In this document: in pieces, positions 12,201 to 19,039 of the stretch | Layout: each line of letters opens with the position of its first letter | How positions within the stretch are numbered: position 1 is the stretch's first letter | Assembly: GCF_022012305.1 (NCBI RefSeq) | Contig: NZ_JAKLTM010000002.1 | Coordinates: forward strand, 797,655-861,654 | Reading direction: 5' to 3' | DNA: 64,000 bases | Source: Ramlibacter paludis | GTDB lineage: Bacteria > Pseudomonadota > Gammaproteobacteria > Burkholderiales > Burkholderiaceae_C | Made by a program: the position numbers and the translations under genes | The notes under the pieces: generated by a model | What the model was told of the DNA's origin: nothing | Seen by the model: only the letters and a program-made list of their open reading frames with translations | Database searches by the model: none

Positions 12201-15200
12201 TCAGCGTGCGGTCGAAGGCGTCGTAGCTGGTCGCGCGAGTGCCACCCAGCGGATCGCGGACGCTCACCTTGCGGCCGAGGCGGTCGAAGGACTGCTGCGT
12301 CACGTTGCCCCTGCCGTCGTCGAATCGCACCAGGCGGCCGAAGGCGTCGTAAACGTTCCAGCGGGTCACGTTCAGGCCGCCCGCATCGTCGATGGTCATC
12401 GTGTGCAGGCCACGCCGGTCGTAGCCATGCGACTGGGTGACGCCGACCCCCGCCCCCGACGTCCACGTGCCGAGGAGGTCGCCGAACACGTCGTAGCTGG
12501 CGTAAGTGACGGTTCCCGCCGCATCGGTCGTGGACGCGACGAGGTTGTCACGCGTGTAGGTGAAGGTGGTGCGACTGTCCAGTGCAGCCGACGACGCCGA
12601 TGCCAGCGTACCCGCAGCCGCTGACCCCTCCGCCAGCACGCCACCGGCCAGACCTTGGGGGTTGATGCGGTTGGCGCACGTGATGCGCTCCAGGATTCGC
12701 CCACGCGCGTCGTACCGCGTCTGCTGCACTTCCCCGAGGGCGTTGACGCTGTGCGTGAGCGCGCCGTCGGCGTTGTAGAAGAAGACACTGCGGTGCCCCA
12801 GGGCATCCGTGGTCAATGTGCGGCGGCCGGCGGCGTCGTAGGTGTGCCGGATGGCGTATTGCGCCCAGATGGCGTCCACCTGCGCCTGCGTCTGGCCGCC
12901 CGTCAGCAGCGTCGCGCCTTCCGCGGAAAGTTCGGCGGTCACCCGGCCGAGGAGATCCACCTGGAGCAGCAGCGATCTCCAATCCGTGCTGTTGGCGGCA
13001 CGGACCGTGGAGACCAGGTTGCCGGTCGCGGCATACCCGTAGTCCGTGCGCACGCCTTCCGGGCTGGTCTCCGAGATGAGGCGGTCCAGCTTGTCGTAGG
13101 TTCGGCTGGTGCTGCGATCCAGGGCGCTGGCCGTCGGGCGCAGCGCAAGCACGCTGCTGGCGGGCGTCACCGTTGCGGTGACCTTGTTTGCGTAGCGCAC
13201 GCTCGTCGTGGCGTTGCCGTTGCCGTCGTAGACGGTTTCGCTCAGGTAGCCCTCCGCATCCACCGCGGCGACGGCCTGTCCCTTGCCGTCGTAGAAGGTC
13301 ACGCTGCGCTGGTCGTCGGTCGACGGCGCCGGCAGCAACTGGGCCAGGGTGCCGTTCGCCCGCTGGTCGGCTCGGGTCAACGTGGCATAGGCGCGGCGTT
13401 CGAATAGCTGGCCGGCGGGGGTGTATTGGAAGGTGGTGAGGTAGCCTTCTGCGTCCAGCGTGCCGGCGAGCCGCCCGTCCGCGTCGTAGAAGTTGCGCAG
13501 CACGCGGTCGTAGGCAGACGCGACGGGCAAGGGCACCCAACCCGGCACCACGCTGCCCGGCGACGAGTCCGCCAGGATCGTATTCGCGTAGCGGATGGTT
13601 TGCAGCAGCCGCGATGCGCCGTCATAGACGTACTGGGTGACGGCGGCGACGGGGGCTGTGCCGGAACTCGAGGCTTCGAGGACGAGGCGCCCCGCATCGT
13701 CGAACTGCCGCCAGGTGGCGGTGTCCCCTCCGCCAACCAGCGGGCGCAGCATTTCGGGGGTCACCGACAGGTCGGGCAGTCCCGCCGAAGTGAGGCGCGC
13801 GACGTCGACGGCCAGGCCCCAAGTGAACACGCGCGTCTGCAAGCCGCGCCGGTCGTAGAGATACTCCGTCAGCGTGCCGTTCCCATCGACCTCCGCCGTC
13901 TTGCGCCCCGCGGTGTCATAGAAGAACCAGTTGCAGACCCCGGTGGGGTCCTTCGTCATGCGCAGGCGGTCGCTCGCGTCGTAGAAATAGCGGGTCTCGC
14001 CCAGCGAGGCGCCGGTGAGCGTCGAGCGCAGGACGGAAAACAGCCGGCCCGCGGCGTCGTAACAGCTGGTCGTCACCAGGCCGTTGGCCAGCGTGACGGC
14101 CGTCTTCCCCGCGCCGTCGGAGTACTGGTTGACCGTGGCCTGCCCGAGCGCGTCGACCGTGCTCAGGACGCGGCCGAGCCCGTCGTAGACGTAGCTGGTG
14201 GTGCCGTCGCGGGCGGAAGTCGTCTGCAGCAGCAGGCCGGCGCGGTCGTAGACGAAACGCTCCACGGACTGCGAACCATCGAGCACGCCCGCGCCGGCGG
14301 CGTCGACCTTGGCATAGCTGGTGCGCGACTGGACCTGCCCGCGGCCATCGTAGGCTGTATCCACGCGTTGGACCGTGGCGGGATTCTGGGTCGCCACCCA
14401 GGTCTTCAGGTTCGATTCGGTGAGGGTTGCCGAAGCACCCAGGCCCGCCACCGGATAGAGGCCTGCGCAGTAGACCAGCGAGGTCTTCTGCTGCCCCAAG
14501 CCGTCGTAGCGATATTCCGTGACGCGCCCTTCGGCGCTGACGGTGAACAGCAGGCGATTCTTTTTATCGTCGCCATACACCTGGCGGCTGGTGGCCGGTG
14601 CGGACGCCTGCACGTAGACCGTTTCCGCGACCAGTTGGTTGCCGGCATCGAAGAGGCGGCTGACCGTGTTTCCCGCTGCGTCGCGCTGCTCCAGCTGGTT
14701 GCCGTTGGCGTCGTAAGTGAAGATCGTCTTGCGGCCTTCTCCGTCGGTGGCGGAGACGACGTCACCCTTGCCGTTGTATTCGAACTGGCAACTGGCCACG
14801 AAGCTTGGCGCGGTGACACTTTTCAGCTGTCCGGAAGGATCGAAGTCATAGCGCGTCACCAGGTTCTGCGCGTCCGTGACCGTGGTGTATCCCGCGCCGT
14901 AGCCGAACCACGTGGTCCGGCCCAGGCCGTCCTGCACCGAAGTGACCCGATAACTGCCGTTCACCAGCTCATAGTTGAAAGCCAGGCTGGTCCCGTCCGA
15001 CTGCGTGATGCGGTTGACGCACCTGCTCTTGGTGTCGTCGTAGGCATAGGTCGTGCGGTAGACATTGCCGTCGGCCACGCTGTTGTCCGATGGCGTCAGG
15101 TCCACCGTCACGCCCGTCAAGCGATTGGTGCCGTCGTAGCTGTAGCGCACACGCGTGGTGAGGACGCCGCCGGATTGCGTCAGGATCTGCGTCAGGTTGC

Positions 15201-15825
15201 TGCCGGCGTAGTCGTAGATCGTGGCATCCCCGTTTCCGGCCGTGATGGAAGCGAGCAGGTTGCCCGTGCGATACGCATACGCCAGCGTGTTGCCGCTGGG
15301 GTCGCGGCTGGAGAGGATGCGGTAGTTGCCGCTGGCTTCGAACCGCTGGGTGGCGCCGGTGGAGCCATCGCACCACTCGAACTGGTTGTCCGCGGCCACG
15401 TAAGTGAGCGTGTCGTAGGCACCGGCCCCAGCGGTGCTGCGGTACACGTTTGGAGCGACGAGGTCGTAGATCGCCGTGCTGCCGTCGCGGTCTACGCGGG
15501 CAATCGTGCTGCCCACGGTGTTGATCGTCCCCGTGAGGCGCAGCGCGAGCACGTCGGTGCTCCAGTGGTCCCCGTTGTCGTCGACGACCAGCCCGGCGCT
15601 GTTGTAGGTGCGCAGGGCAGCCATGTCTTGCCCGGGCGCCACCAGGCGGTCGTCGGTGGCCTGGACGATCAGTTGGCCATTGGACGCATTCAGGTACACG
15701 CCCTGCCCGCTGCGCCCCGCCGCCGCGTTGCCGCCGGCCACATACCCCGGAAGACTGAGGCCGCCCAGCACCTCGCGTGAACTGAGGTTCAACCCCGGCC
15801 CGTTGCCGCTGACGATCTGCACCAT
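2008..15825 (-). CDS. Giant RHS/YD-repeat polymorphic toxin with LysM domain
   Basis: A 4,605-residue protein, among the larger RHS proteins. I choose the ATG at 15823-15825, which has AGGAA eight bases upstream; the frame extends 12 codons further to a TTG at 15861. The N-terminus (MVQIVSGNGPGLNLSSREVL) has no signal peptide or PAAR domain. Dozens of YD repeats (patterns like YDAxGRxxxxTDAxG, RYDALGR) fill residues ~200-2570 and ~3160-3790 and should form the hollow RHS shell. A non-YD, Gly/Pro/Val-rich insert of ~550 residues sits between them. A LysM domain (GDSLQAIA...SSLWYRIAEANGL...LKVGQTLNIPN) lies at ~3845-3895, followed by an Ala/Gly-rich hydrophobic stretch (~3940-4180) and the variable tip. 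I see no canonical DPxGLxxW-type core end. It lies 87 bases after senA on the same strand. Confidence 0.9.
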   Translation of the reverse strand: MVQIVSGNGPGLNLSSREVLGGLSLPGYVAGGNAAAGRSGQGVYLNASNGQLIVQATDDRLVAPGQDMAALRTYNSAGLVVDDNGDHWSTDVLALRLTGTINTVGSTIARVDRDGSTAIYDLVAPNVYRSTAGAGAYDTLTYVAADNQFEWCDGSTGATQRFEASGNYRILSSRDPSGNTLAYAYRTGNLLASITAGNGDATIYDYAGSNLTQILTQSGGVLTTRVRYSYDGTNRLTGVTVDLTPSDNSVADGNVYRTTYAYDDTKSRCVNRITQSDGTSLAFNYELVNGSYRVTSVQDGLGRTTWFGYGAGYTTVTDAQNLVTRYDFDPSGQLKSVTAPSFVASCQFEYNGKGDVVSATDGEGRKTIFTYDANGNQLEQRDAAGNTVSRLFDAGNQLVAETVYVQASAPATSRQVYGDDKKNRLLFTVSAEGRVTEYRYDGLGQQKTSLVYCAGLYPVAGLGASATLTESNLKTWVATQNPATVQRVDTAYDGRGQVQSRTSYAKVDAAGAGVLDGSQSVERFVYDRAGLLLQTTSARDGTTSYVYDGLGRVLSTVDALGQATVNQYSDGAGKTAVTLANGLVTTSCYDAAGRLFSVLRSTLTGASLGETRYFYDASDRLRMTKDPTGVCNWFFYDTAGRKTAEVDGNGTLTEYLYDRRGLQTRVFTWGLAVDVARLTSAGLPDLSVTPEMLRPLVGGGDTATWRQFDDAGRLVLEASSSGTAPVAAVTQYVYDGASRLLQTIRYANTILADSSPGSVVPGWVPLPVASAYDRVLRNFYDADGRLAGTLDAEGYLTTFQYTPAGQLFERRAYATLTRADQRANGTLAQLLPAPSTDDQRSVTFYDGKGQAVAAVDAEGYLSETVYDGNGNATTSVRYANKVTATVTPASSVLALRPTASALDRSTSRTYDKLDRLISETSPEGVRTDYGYAATGNLVSTVRAANSTDWRSLLLQVDLLGRVTAELSAEGATLLTGGQTQAQVDAIWAQYAIRHTYDAAGRRTLTTDALGHRSVFFYNADGALTHSVNALGEVQQTRYDARGRILERITCANRINPQGLAGGVLAEGSAAAGTLASASSAALDSRTTFTYTRDNLVASTTDAAGTVTYASYDVFGDLLGTWTSGAGVGVTQSHGYDRRGLHTMTIDDAGGLNVTRWNVYDAFGRLVRFDDGRGNVTQQSFDRLGRKVSVRDPLGGTRATSYDAFDRTLTETDAVGNVTRYAYDAAKRTMEVTTPEGLRTTTAYTRHGQVLSLTDGKGQVTSYSYDRNGKLLSTAAAQASTSSVYDAASRLVETTDGAGNKVAYEYDAVDRILKRRVDPNGLNLVTSFEYDAKGQQVRVTDPNGIVTVREFDRKGRVLRETVDPGWLKLQTVYSYDARDNILSVTSAGGTLTQYGYDALGRRISERVDPAGLNLTRTWTYDGSGNAVTSTDACGNVTRHAYDAGNRLVFTIDPAGGVREFGYDAAGRVVKDTTYAVPITVAGTPAVEQIRPLLAASLLQDRVEHRVYDRDNRLAATVDGSGGVTKYVYDANGNVIVRTAYARRIDLATWTPGTVPLPVADPASDATLRTAYDSLNRAIYTVDGIGAVVAQSYDGNGNLLQRTAYARVIPAGTAMADVPAAAAAVADPLRDATVRNTYDRAGRLAWSADGTGAVTQRVYDAAGNVVKLVAYATPVASTAPPSSAMASAADRVTVSAYDAANRLMLQVDAQKAVTEFFYDGDGHVVQQLQYATPVGWVPEAGRPDTASTLRTLIWIDAANDRSTRFGYDGAGRRVLAMDAAGAVTQTDYDAGGNAIAVTGYAKAVDPAAVPQGATLAAMTALIVATPGADRVERSAYDSAGRRVYSVDPLGAVTASRYDALGQLTGTTRYARPIAATPSVAASIAAAVVADASADVVESFGYNAAGQRVSVTDAFGNTEWYGYDALGRKYGFLNKRGFQWTYTYDAAGRMLTETTPEIEVTRVTPDLLGNLEEIATPRARIVTRLGYDALGNLTERTEALGRGEERTTRYEYDAVGRQVRAIHPQVEVYDAATDRAVGKSLETQTVYDTLGNAIIGRDIGGATSQKVYDVMGRVAYEIDALGFVTGYTRNAYGDVLVLVRYAVAPSLPGNITRTTVEAALNAPGVDHSRDRTLTRGYDRAGRVTEIAEPAVYVYDAGAPAGKQDAITAKTTRYAYDSFGQRVQESTLRNSLTQEWLTTQHKFDRAGRETETVDAMGYLTQRAFDARGNLTAETQYANPNPTAASADDRSYSYGYDRLDRKVTAVETSKSLDGATLTATTTYGYDAVGNQVRVTDAEGGATYTYYDALGRISAVASPSRNSTVTGAAIIPLSSFRRDAYGNVLVKVDWAKGASQPWEGGYSVAAPDSVNDRLTLATYDKFGRSIQSQDATHLNGGSVVTMYDAYGHVAKQWRNVTDNEGVTRTAFEVNLYDKLGQLVETRTPAPATLGGDPGGFVASSVEYNAFGEVVRKGTKGTPEEFFEYDNAGRLWRTNSGTGVARIRLFDAVGNVTAEISSSGYGIDNGDVTQFANAQAAAANPYTRRVDTRYDALGHVSSKVEAVRPESQGGVSVLRQYTMATVNASAKDAYAVGLGANVVALTWNSLAALGSGDVKVSIEYRTPLLKIPQDREGEPVLAYAGQTTRTYTSGIFQGDAAAQGVQLVWQEELTEEYADVGIDAITRMVVWKKDTYGNWQVVIDQTPGYGASEITVAAPPDIRTAIALQMRVAGTTGDAGWWTAGLVPFGSGYRFDARGLGVGSYEYRVTASPVGDAPRVIATGNVAITAPPLSPITAPIGYGAMGAGVLAWAKPAAGYTQTFYYRASGSTGAWTPLTIAPRGNGSYDGVDTANLAGGTYQFELLWTPGGQSTPTAHAIGTFTVVPPAPPAWVPDQYLPVISGPWIETFGGTVAPLLVWGAANAHVAHYRALGGAWVDLPIDNVGQSLGPSGFTGTQRAPLGSIPAGTYEVEILAGVPPSARATATLTVFAQGPSTPTTVYVDVAVYTPVIDHYEPKYAIADGTRLVPTQVWVEDTPTSKFLDGEWIMIASGHWETQMLPETYTYLQLVGQTPVYARTDQGQIVYDVSYVNQAKQVWQAGTAPTPRLDVTYLPFVPAHLTPWGTAQFSASVTTAGASAALTAGTSGQISQAAGINGDQRWRRPTVWQKTDRWGNVTEISDPRTASWKTTYRYNAHNQLTQQVQPNAEGKPGAVTTITYDLLGRQVAVKDARGFVNRQVFDAGGNLVQEIHADTGVVRHSYNAFGERVATTDAMGNSASFSYDKLGRLLATTKADAAVYRANAWGAEWIVTKNIVDQWTYDQLGRKLTQTNGNGERIAYAYDLRGNLVQTKQPMGQAVRAAYDAQGRKIAEVDANGRSSTWAYDYFGLLKDHTDLGGVRFQYVYDNARNLVWQGSGRTQSISYYYDAAGQVTSIRDWTLDKTTTYAYDLSGRRIQERVVQAGVTYQDNHMAYDATGNLRDVADGRAHVTMDYDAVGNRTHITTNVDYQGVNSEVWNATDRYFVFDEMNRQKVVDALDAAGTTLGTQGHRIKYDYNGNRTSDTYWGNKVLTSGGGSPLAGYNEDGSAIYLNTSLIYTQTTGETTEEYRYDKLNRLQSVVKDGFQIDLRFYDAADRVVQSGPGGRLPSQVADLLNAGLAPGEMNGKETRVNSYDTNGRMLHQRIFKSDSNTAKADISWDTREPYTDGTTTLAADGYDPAGNVRSYVVKSHEGGGVTEYTSTPDFFEGYQGKTTRAVSTKNGNGTTTQEYDANGFLFRITDSRESLNDRSFVNDANGRALFVNQGGKVQRQFIVNGEVLGIYGAGVDQVAPTWGTTTIPKFADVADFDFGYARISASYPAPSPGAYTVRDGDSLQAIARGAYGDSSLWYRIAEANGLASSSDLKVGQTLNIPNRVSTISNNATTFKPYDPSRIEGDKSPALPMPAGPQGACGGMGQVLMLFIAIVVTIMSQGATAKWLGTALAAVGEGAAAGGAVAAGGGAAAGAGAAATAGAGAVSCTAAAASAASFTQTLITVASGAIGAAAGSLASQAFGVVIGQQQSISWKSVAGSAISGGVSAGLAPSMFSGFGVGAPVARAVVANALSQGISVAVGLQQRFDWRGVAASAVGTATGRAMESALEMDSPAFKDAELGNQLGKRLLAGLVAGGAAAAARGGRVTVQQVAVDAFGNALGESITEAMRDSATRVAGSEKNGVSSRPPSLIDLEELSLVAGPMQSRPSPTTRFTAAWSGILTATQTGAPEYATPIQQQQAAEVYQESLGTFKEVVEYTAQNPKLRDALISRYEAWANEGGWLKPPMVQNAGVALGTLLSNPTPESAVALSMAMSSSHGIRTSPEAMGGLLGMLALANDSDRITANLDSMARSSVEYDGKSYNSFQFGGVKSNAMDVASVIAFPVGAGATRAVTLAGRVALAAGTALVNGVNFLAQATLGTSSGRAAIMSVALRTAEVGGLPAPVPGVGIYSTLRRAAANGLTVEPVSPSPSNATRMGVIRRNDADMRQLRDLWDDLGYGEILSTTNRQFIAKGLRPKVDEAWIKVFPEDAGLVGERITPHHIAGLPVTIPLPKTRHMDAHMPGGFRYNPGGPGAAVPLYPAKPQGVTNP

Positions 15826-15912
15826 ACCGGCGTTCCTGTAGCTGGTTGACGACTGCGGCAACGCCTGCGGCGTGCCCCTGCAACCAGTACATCCCGGCGG
15901 ACGTGGGCTTGT

Positions 15913-16959
15913 TTAGTCCACGCAGCTCCGAAAGCCGCTGAACACATCGCTGCGCTGCGGTTCGAAGAAATTGCGATAGCGCGCGTCGGCCAGCCATGGC
16001 GAAGTCGCCGCACAGGCGCCGCGCAGCACACGCCGCGTTCCGAACCAGGGCGCGGAGTAATCGCGGTAAGGGTGCGGCGTGAACCCCGCATAGGGTACGA
16101 ACGGGCTCGCGGTCCACTCCCATACCTGGCCCCACTGGAAACCCGGCAAGGTGAGGGCCGCGCATTCCCATTCCGCTTCGGTCGGCAGCCGGCGGCCGGC
16201 CCAGCGGCACCAGGCTTCGGCCTCTTCCGCGCTGACGTGCACCACGGCCTCGTGCAGCGGCGCGCGCGGCAGCGGCCGGCCGCTTGCCTGCGCGAAAGGC
16301 AGCCAGCGCGCCCAGGTCACCGGCGCGGCGTCGATGCGGCAGCCGGCGATCTCCACGTCCTGCGCCTGCAGCTCGTTGTCGAAGGCGAAACCCTCGGCGC
16401 TGCTGCCCAGGCGGAAGCGCTGTGCGGGCAGCGCGAGTTCACCGGTCGCGGTGATGGGCGCGGCCACTGGCGCACGCACGGCGATGCCCAGCTTGCGCGC
16501 CATGTAGGTGGCCGCTTCGGCATGCATCGCCTCGTGCAAGGCCACCAGGCGATAGAAGTACAGCGCATCGTCGCCGGCGTCGGGCGGCACGTCCGCCAGC
16601 AGCGCCAGCGTCTGTTCCAGCGTCCGTGCCAGGTAGTCGCGCGTGCCGTCGGCATCGGGCAGCGGCAGCTCCCAGCGCGTGCGATGCGCGACGCGGCTGG
16701 AGTCGTAGAGCGCATCGGCGCCGGGCAGCAGCGAAGGCGGCCGCGCGTGATCGGGCTCGCAGCGGATGCCCAATGCGCGCTGGCGGTTGCGCGCGATCCA
16801 CCACTCCTGGAACCAGGCGACGTGACCCCATTCCCAGCGCGGCGGGTTCAGTCCTTCGGCATACGGGATGGCCAGGCTGGGGCCCAACGCAGCCTGGTAG
16901 TCGGCGGCCAGGGCCAGCGTACGCGCGCGCACATCGAGCAGCGCCCGTCGCACATCCAC
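15913..16959 (-). CDS. senA: Selenoneine synthase SenA (EgtB-like non-heme iron enzyme)
   Basis: A ~348-residue member of the EgtB/FGE-sulfatase family. The N-terminal DinB-like half has the iron-ligand His in WEWGHVAWF (~residue 46) and the HxxxH pair in LHEAMHAEA (~142 and 146). The C-terminal FGE half has LPTEAEWE, GQVWEWTASPF, RRVLRGACAA and YRNFFEP. In characterised sen systems SenA joins hercynine to a selenosugar oxidatively and the product collapses to selenoneine. Assignment over a plain EgtB rests on the adjacent senB and selD, and a separate EgtB is encoded at 41051-42301. The frame reaches an ATG at 17004, but that would overlap senB's start; GTG at 16957-16959 with GGGGAA upstream (or GTG at 16951-16953) is more plausible. 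The start is therefore uncertain by up to 17 codons. Confidence 0.88.
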   Translation of the reverse strand: MDVRRALLDVRARTLALAADYQAALGPSLAIPYAEGLNPPRWEWGHVAWFQEWWIARNRQRALGIRCEPDHARPPSLLPGADALYDSSRVAHRTRWELPLPDADGTRDYLARTLEQTLALLADVPPDAGDDALYFYRLVALHEAMHAEAATYMARKLGIAVRAPVAAPITATGELALPAQRFRLGSSAEGFAFDNELQAQDVEIAGCRIDAAPVTWARWLPFAQASGRPLPRAPLHEAVVHVSAEEAEAWCRWAGRRLPTEAEWECAALTLPGFQWGQVWEWTASPFVPYAGFTPHPYRDYSAPWFGTRRVLRGACAATSPWLADARYRNFFEPQRSDVFSGFRSCVD

Positions 16960-16991
16960 CGCCGTTCCCCGGCGCAAGTTATAAACAGCGC
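16960..16991. promoter_or_regulatory. Very short divergent region between senA and senB
   Basis: Only ~32 bases separate the chosen senA GTG from the senB ATG. The A/T-rich core GTTATAAAC (16978-16986) reads TATAAA on plus (16980-16985) and TATAAC on minus, so one near-palindrome could act as a -10 for either direction. No good -35 was found at normal spacing, and the promoters may lie within the opposing coding regions. This is suggestive only. Confidence 0.3.
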
Positions 16992-17996
16992 ATGTCGCGT
17001 CCATCGGTCGTCATCGTAAGCCCCGCGCTCGCCGACGCCAACAACGGCAACTGGCGTACGGCCCGGCGCTGGCAGCAATTCCTGGCGGACGACTACCAGG
17101 TGCGCATCCTGCAGGCGTGGCCCGACGCGGTGGCCGCCGGCGACGGAGTGATGATCGCGTTGCACGCCCGCCGCTCCGCCACCGCCATCGCCGCCTGGGC
17201 GCAAGCGCATCCCGCCCGCGGCCTGGCCGTGGTGCTGACCGGCACCGACCTGTACCAGGACCTGGCCGTGGACGCGGCGGCCCAGCGTTCGCTGGAGCTC
17301 GCGCAGCGCCTGGTGGTGCTGCAGGAATGCGGCGTGCAGGACCTGCCCGCGCCTCATCGCGCCAAGGCGCAGGTGATCTACCAGTCGACGCCCGCGCAAC
17401 CCGCCGCCGGCAAGCCCGACGACCGCATCGACGCCGTCGTCGTCGGCCACCTGCGCCAGGTGAAGGCGCCCGAGACGGTCTTCGCCGCGGCGCGCCTGCT
17501 GCGGCCGGACGAAGGCATCACCATCACCCACATCGGCAACGCCGACGCGGAACCGACCCTTGGCGCCGCGGCGGCTGCCACGGCGCGCGACTGCCCGCAC
17601 TACACCTGGGCGGGCGCGCTGCCCCACGAACAGGCGCTGGAGCGCATCCGCCGCGCCCACGTGCTGCTGCACCCCAGCCTGCTGGAAGGCGGTGCCCACG
17701 TGATCCTGGAAGCGGCCTGCCAGGGCACGCCGGTGCTGGCCTCGCGCGTGCCGGGCAACGTCGGCATGCTGGGCGCCGACTACGCAGGCTACTTCGAGGC
17801 GGGCGACGCCGCCGGGCTGGCCGCGCTGCTGCGCGCCTGCCGCGCCGGCCAGGGCGCCCAAGACCCCGCAGCCGGCCTGCTCGCGCGCCTGCAAGCACAA
17901 TGCAGCCTGCGCACGCCGCTGTTCGCCCCGCAACGCGAACGCGCGGCCCTGCTGGCACTTGTCAACGAACTCCGGGCGCCGCCCGAACGACCATGA
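16992..17996 (+). CDS. senB: Selenosugar synthase SenB (GT-B glycosyltransferase-like)
   Basis: A 334-residue glycosyltransferase of the family associated with sen clusters. It begins MSRPSVVIVSPALADANNGNW, with a Rossmann-like first strand and NNGNWRTA loop. The C-terminal nucleotide-sugar-binding half has VVGHLRQVKAP, HIGNAD and HPSLLEGGAHVILEAA, where the last is the E-x7-E type motif of GT4-like enzymes (LLEGG...EA). In characterised systems SenB joins selenophosphate to a UDP-sugar to form a selenosugar, the selenium donor for SenA. It is divergent from senA, and its TGA overlaps the selD ATG by four bases (ATGA, 17993-17996), so SenB and selenophosphate synthase are probably made together. 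No membrane segment is visible, so it is likely cytoplasmic. Confidence 0.88.
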   Translation: MSRPSVVIVSPALADANNGNWRTARRWQQFLADDYQVRILQAWPDAVAAGDGVMIALHARRSATAIAAWAQAHPARGLAVVLTGTDLYQDLAVDAAAQRSLELAQRLVVLQECGVQDLPAPHRAKAQVIYQSTPAQPAAGKPDDRIDAVVVGHLRQVKAPETVFAAARLLRPDEGITITHIGNADAEPTLGAAAAATARDCPHYTWAGALPHEQALERIRRAHVLLHPSLLEGGAHVILEAACQGTPVLASRVPGNVGMLGADYAGYFEAGDAAGLAALLRACRAGQGAQDPAAGLLARLQAQCSLRTPLFAPQRERAALLALVNELRAPPERP

Positions 17997-19039
17997 ACGA
18001 ACCCCGTCTGACTTCCCTCTCCCACGGCGGCGGCTGCGGCTGCAAGATCGCGCCGGGCGTGCTGTCGGAAATCCTCAAGGGCACGGCCCGCATGCCCATG
18101 CCGCCCGAGCTGCTGGTGGGCATAGAAACCGCCGACGACGCCGCGGTCTACAAGCTCAACGACCAGCAGGCGCTGATCGCCACCACCGATTTCTTCATGC
18201 CGATCGTCGACGACCCGTACGACTTCGGCCGCATCGCCGCCACCAACGCCATCTCCGACGTCTACGCCATGGGGGGCCAGCCGATCATGGCGCTGGCGCT
18301 GGTCGGCATGCCCATCAGCGTGCTGTCCACGGCCACCATCGGCAAGATCCTGGAAGGCGGGGAATCGGTCTGCAAGGCGGCCGGCATCCCGATCGCCGGC
18401 GGCCACACCATCGACTCGGTCGAGCCGATCTATGGCCTGGTCGCCCTCGGCCTGGTGCACCCGGACCGCGTCAAGCGCAATGCCGATGCGCGTCCAGGCG
18501 ACGTGCTGGTGCTGGGCAAACCGCTGGGCGTGGGCGTTCTGTCGGCTGCGCTGAAGAAGGAAAAGCTCGACGCCGCCGGCTACGAGCGGATGATCGCGAC
18601 CACCACGCGCCTGAACACCCCCGGCCCCGAACTGGCCGCGCTGGACGGCGTGCATGCGCTCACCGACGTCACGGGCTTCGGCCTGGCCGGCCATGCGCTG
18701 GAACTCGCGCGCGGCGCCAGGCTGGGCATCACGATCGACTGGAAAGCGGTGCCGGTGCTGCCCGGCGTGCGCGAGCTGGCCGCGGCCGGCCACGTCACCG
18801 GCGCGTCCGGACGCAACTGGGCCGGCTACGGCAGCGACATCGCGCTGGCGGACGGCTTTGCCGACGTCGAGCGCGCGCTGCTGACCGATCCGCAGACCAG
18901 CGGCGGCCTGCTGGTGTCGTGCACGCCGGCGGCGGTCGACCAGGTGCTGGCCGTGTTCCGCCGCCATGGCTTCGGCGACGCCGCGGTGATCGGCAGCGCC
19001 GCGGCCGGCGGCCAGGGCGCGCCGCTGACGGTGCGTTAG
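17993..19039 (+). CDS. selD: Selenide, water dikinase / selenophosphate synthase (SenC)
   Basis: A 348-residue SelD that makes selenophosphate from selenide and ATP. The glycine-rich N-terminus SHGGGCGCK (residues 10-18) holds the catalytic pair equivalent to Cys17 and Lys20 of E. coli SelD; here it is Cys15 and Lys18, so this is the Cys and not the Sec form. AIR-synthase-like motifs follow: TTDFFMPIVDDPYDFGRIAATNA (Asp-rich metal/ATP site, about 64-86), GGHTIDS and the TDVTGFGLAGH loop. ATGA overlap with senB indicates one transcript and coupled translation, so this copy probably serves selenoneine synthesis (senC). It could also serve selenocysteine or selenouridine synthesis; no selA, selB or selU lies in the window. 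Its TAG overlaps the end of the convergent SapC-like gene. Confidence 0.95.
   Translation: MNEPRLTSLSHGGGCGCKIAPGVLSEILKGTARMPMPPELLVGIETADDAAVYKLNDQQALIATTDFFMPIVDDPYDFGRIAATNAISDVYAMGGQPIMALALVGMPISVLSTATIGKILEGGESVCKAAGIPIAGGHTIDSVEPIYGLVALGLVHPDRVKRNADARPGDVLVLGKPLGVGVLSAALKKEKLDAAGYERMIATTTRLNTPGPELAALDGVHALTDVTGFGLAGHALELARGARLGITIDWKAVPVLPGVRELAAAGHVTGASGRNWAGYGSDIALADGFADVERALLTDPQTSGGLLVSCTPAAVDQVLAVFRRHGFGDAAVIGSAAAGGQGAPLTVR

Noticed and set aside
5218..12624. A 2,468-codon open frame on the plus strand, antisense to the RHS gene
   Set aside because: It lies wholly inside the RHS gene and has Val/Gly/Arg/His-rich, repeat-derived composition without domain features. Recurrent YD-repeat codons in GC-rich DNA (for example GTC-GTA complementary to TAC-GAC) remove stops on the opposite strand. 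The RHS frame has clear YD repeats and LysM, so this is a shadow.
13426..15780. A 784-codon open frame on the plus strand opposite the RHS N-terminus
   Set aside because: Same reason: no recognisable domain, composition typical of the complement of YD repeats.
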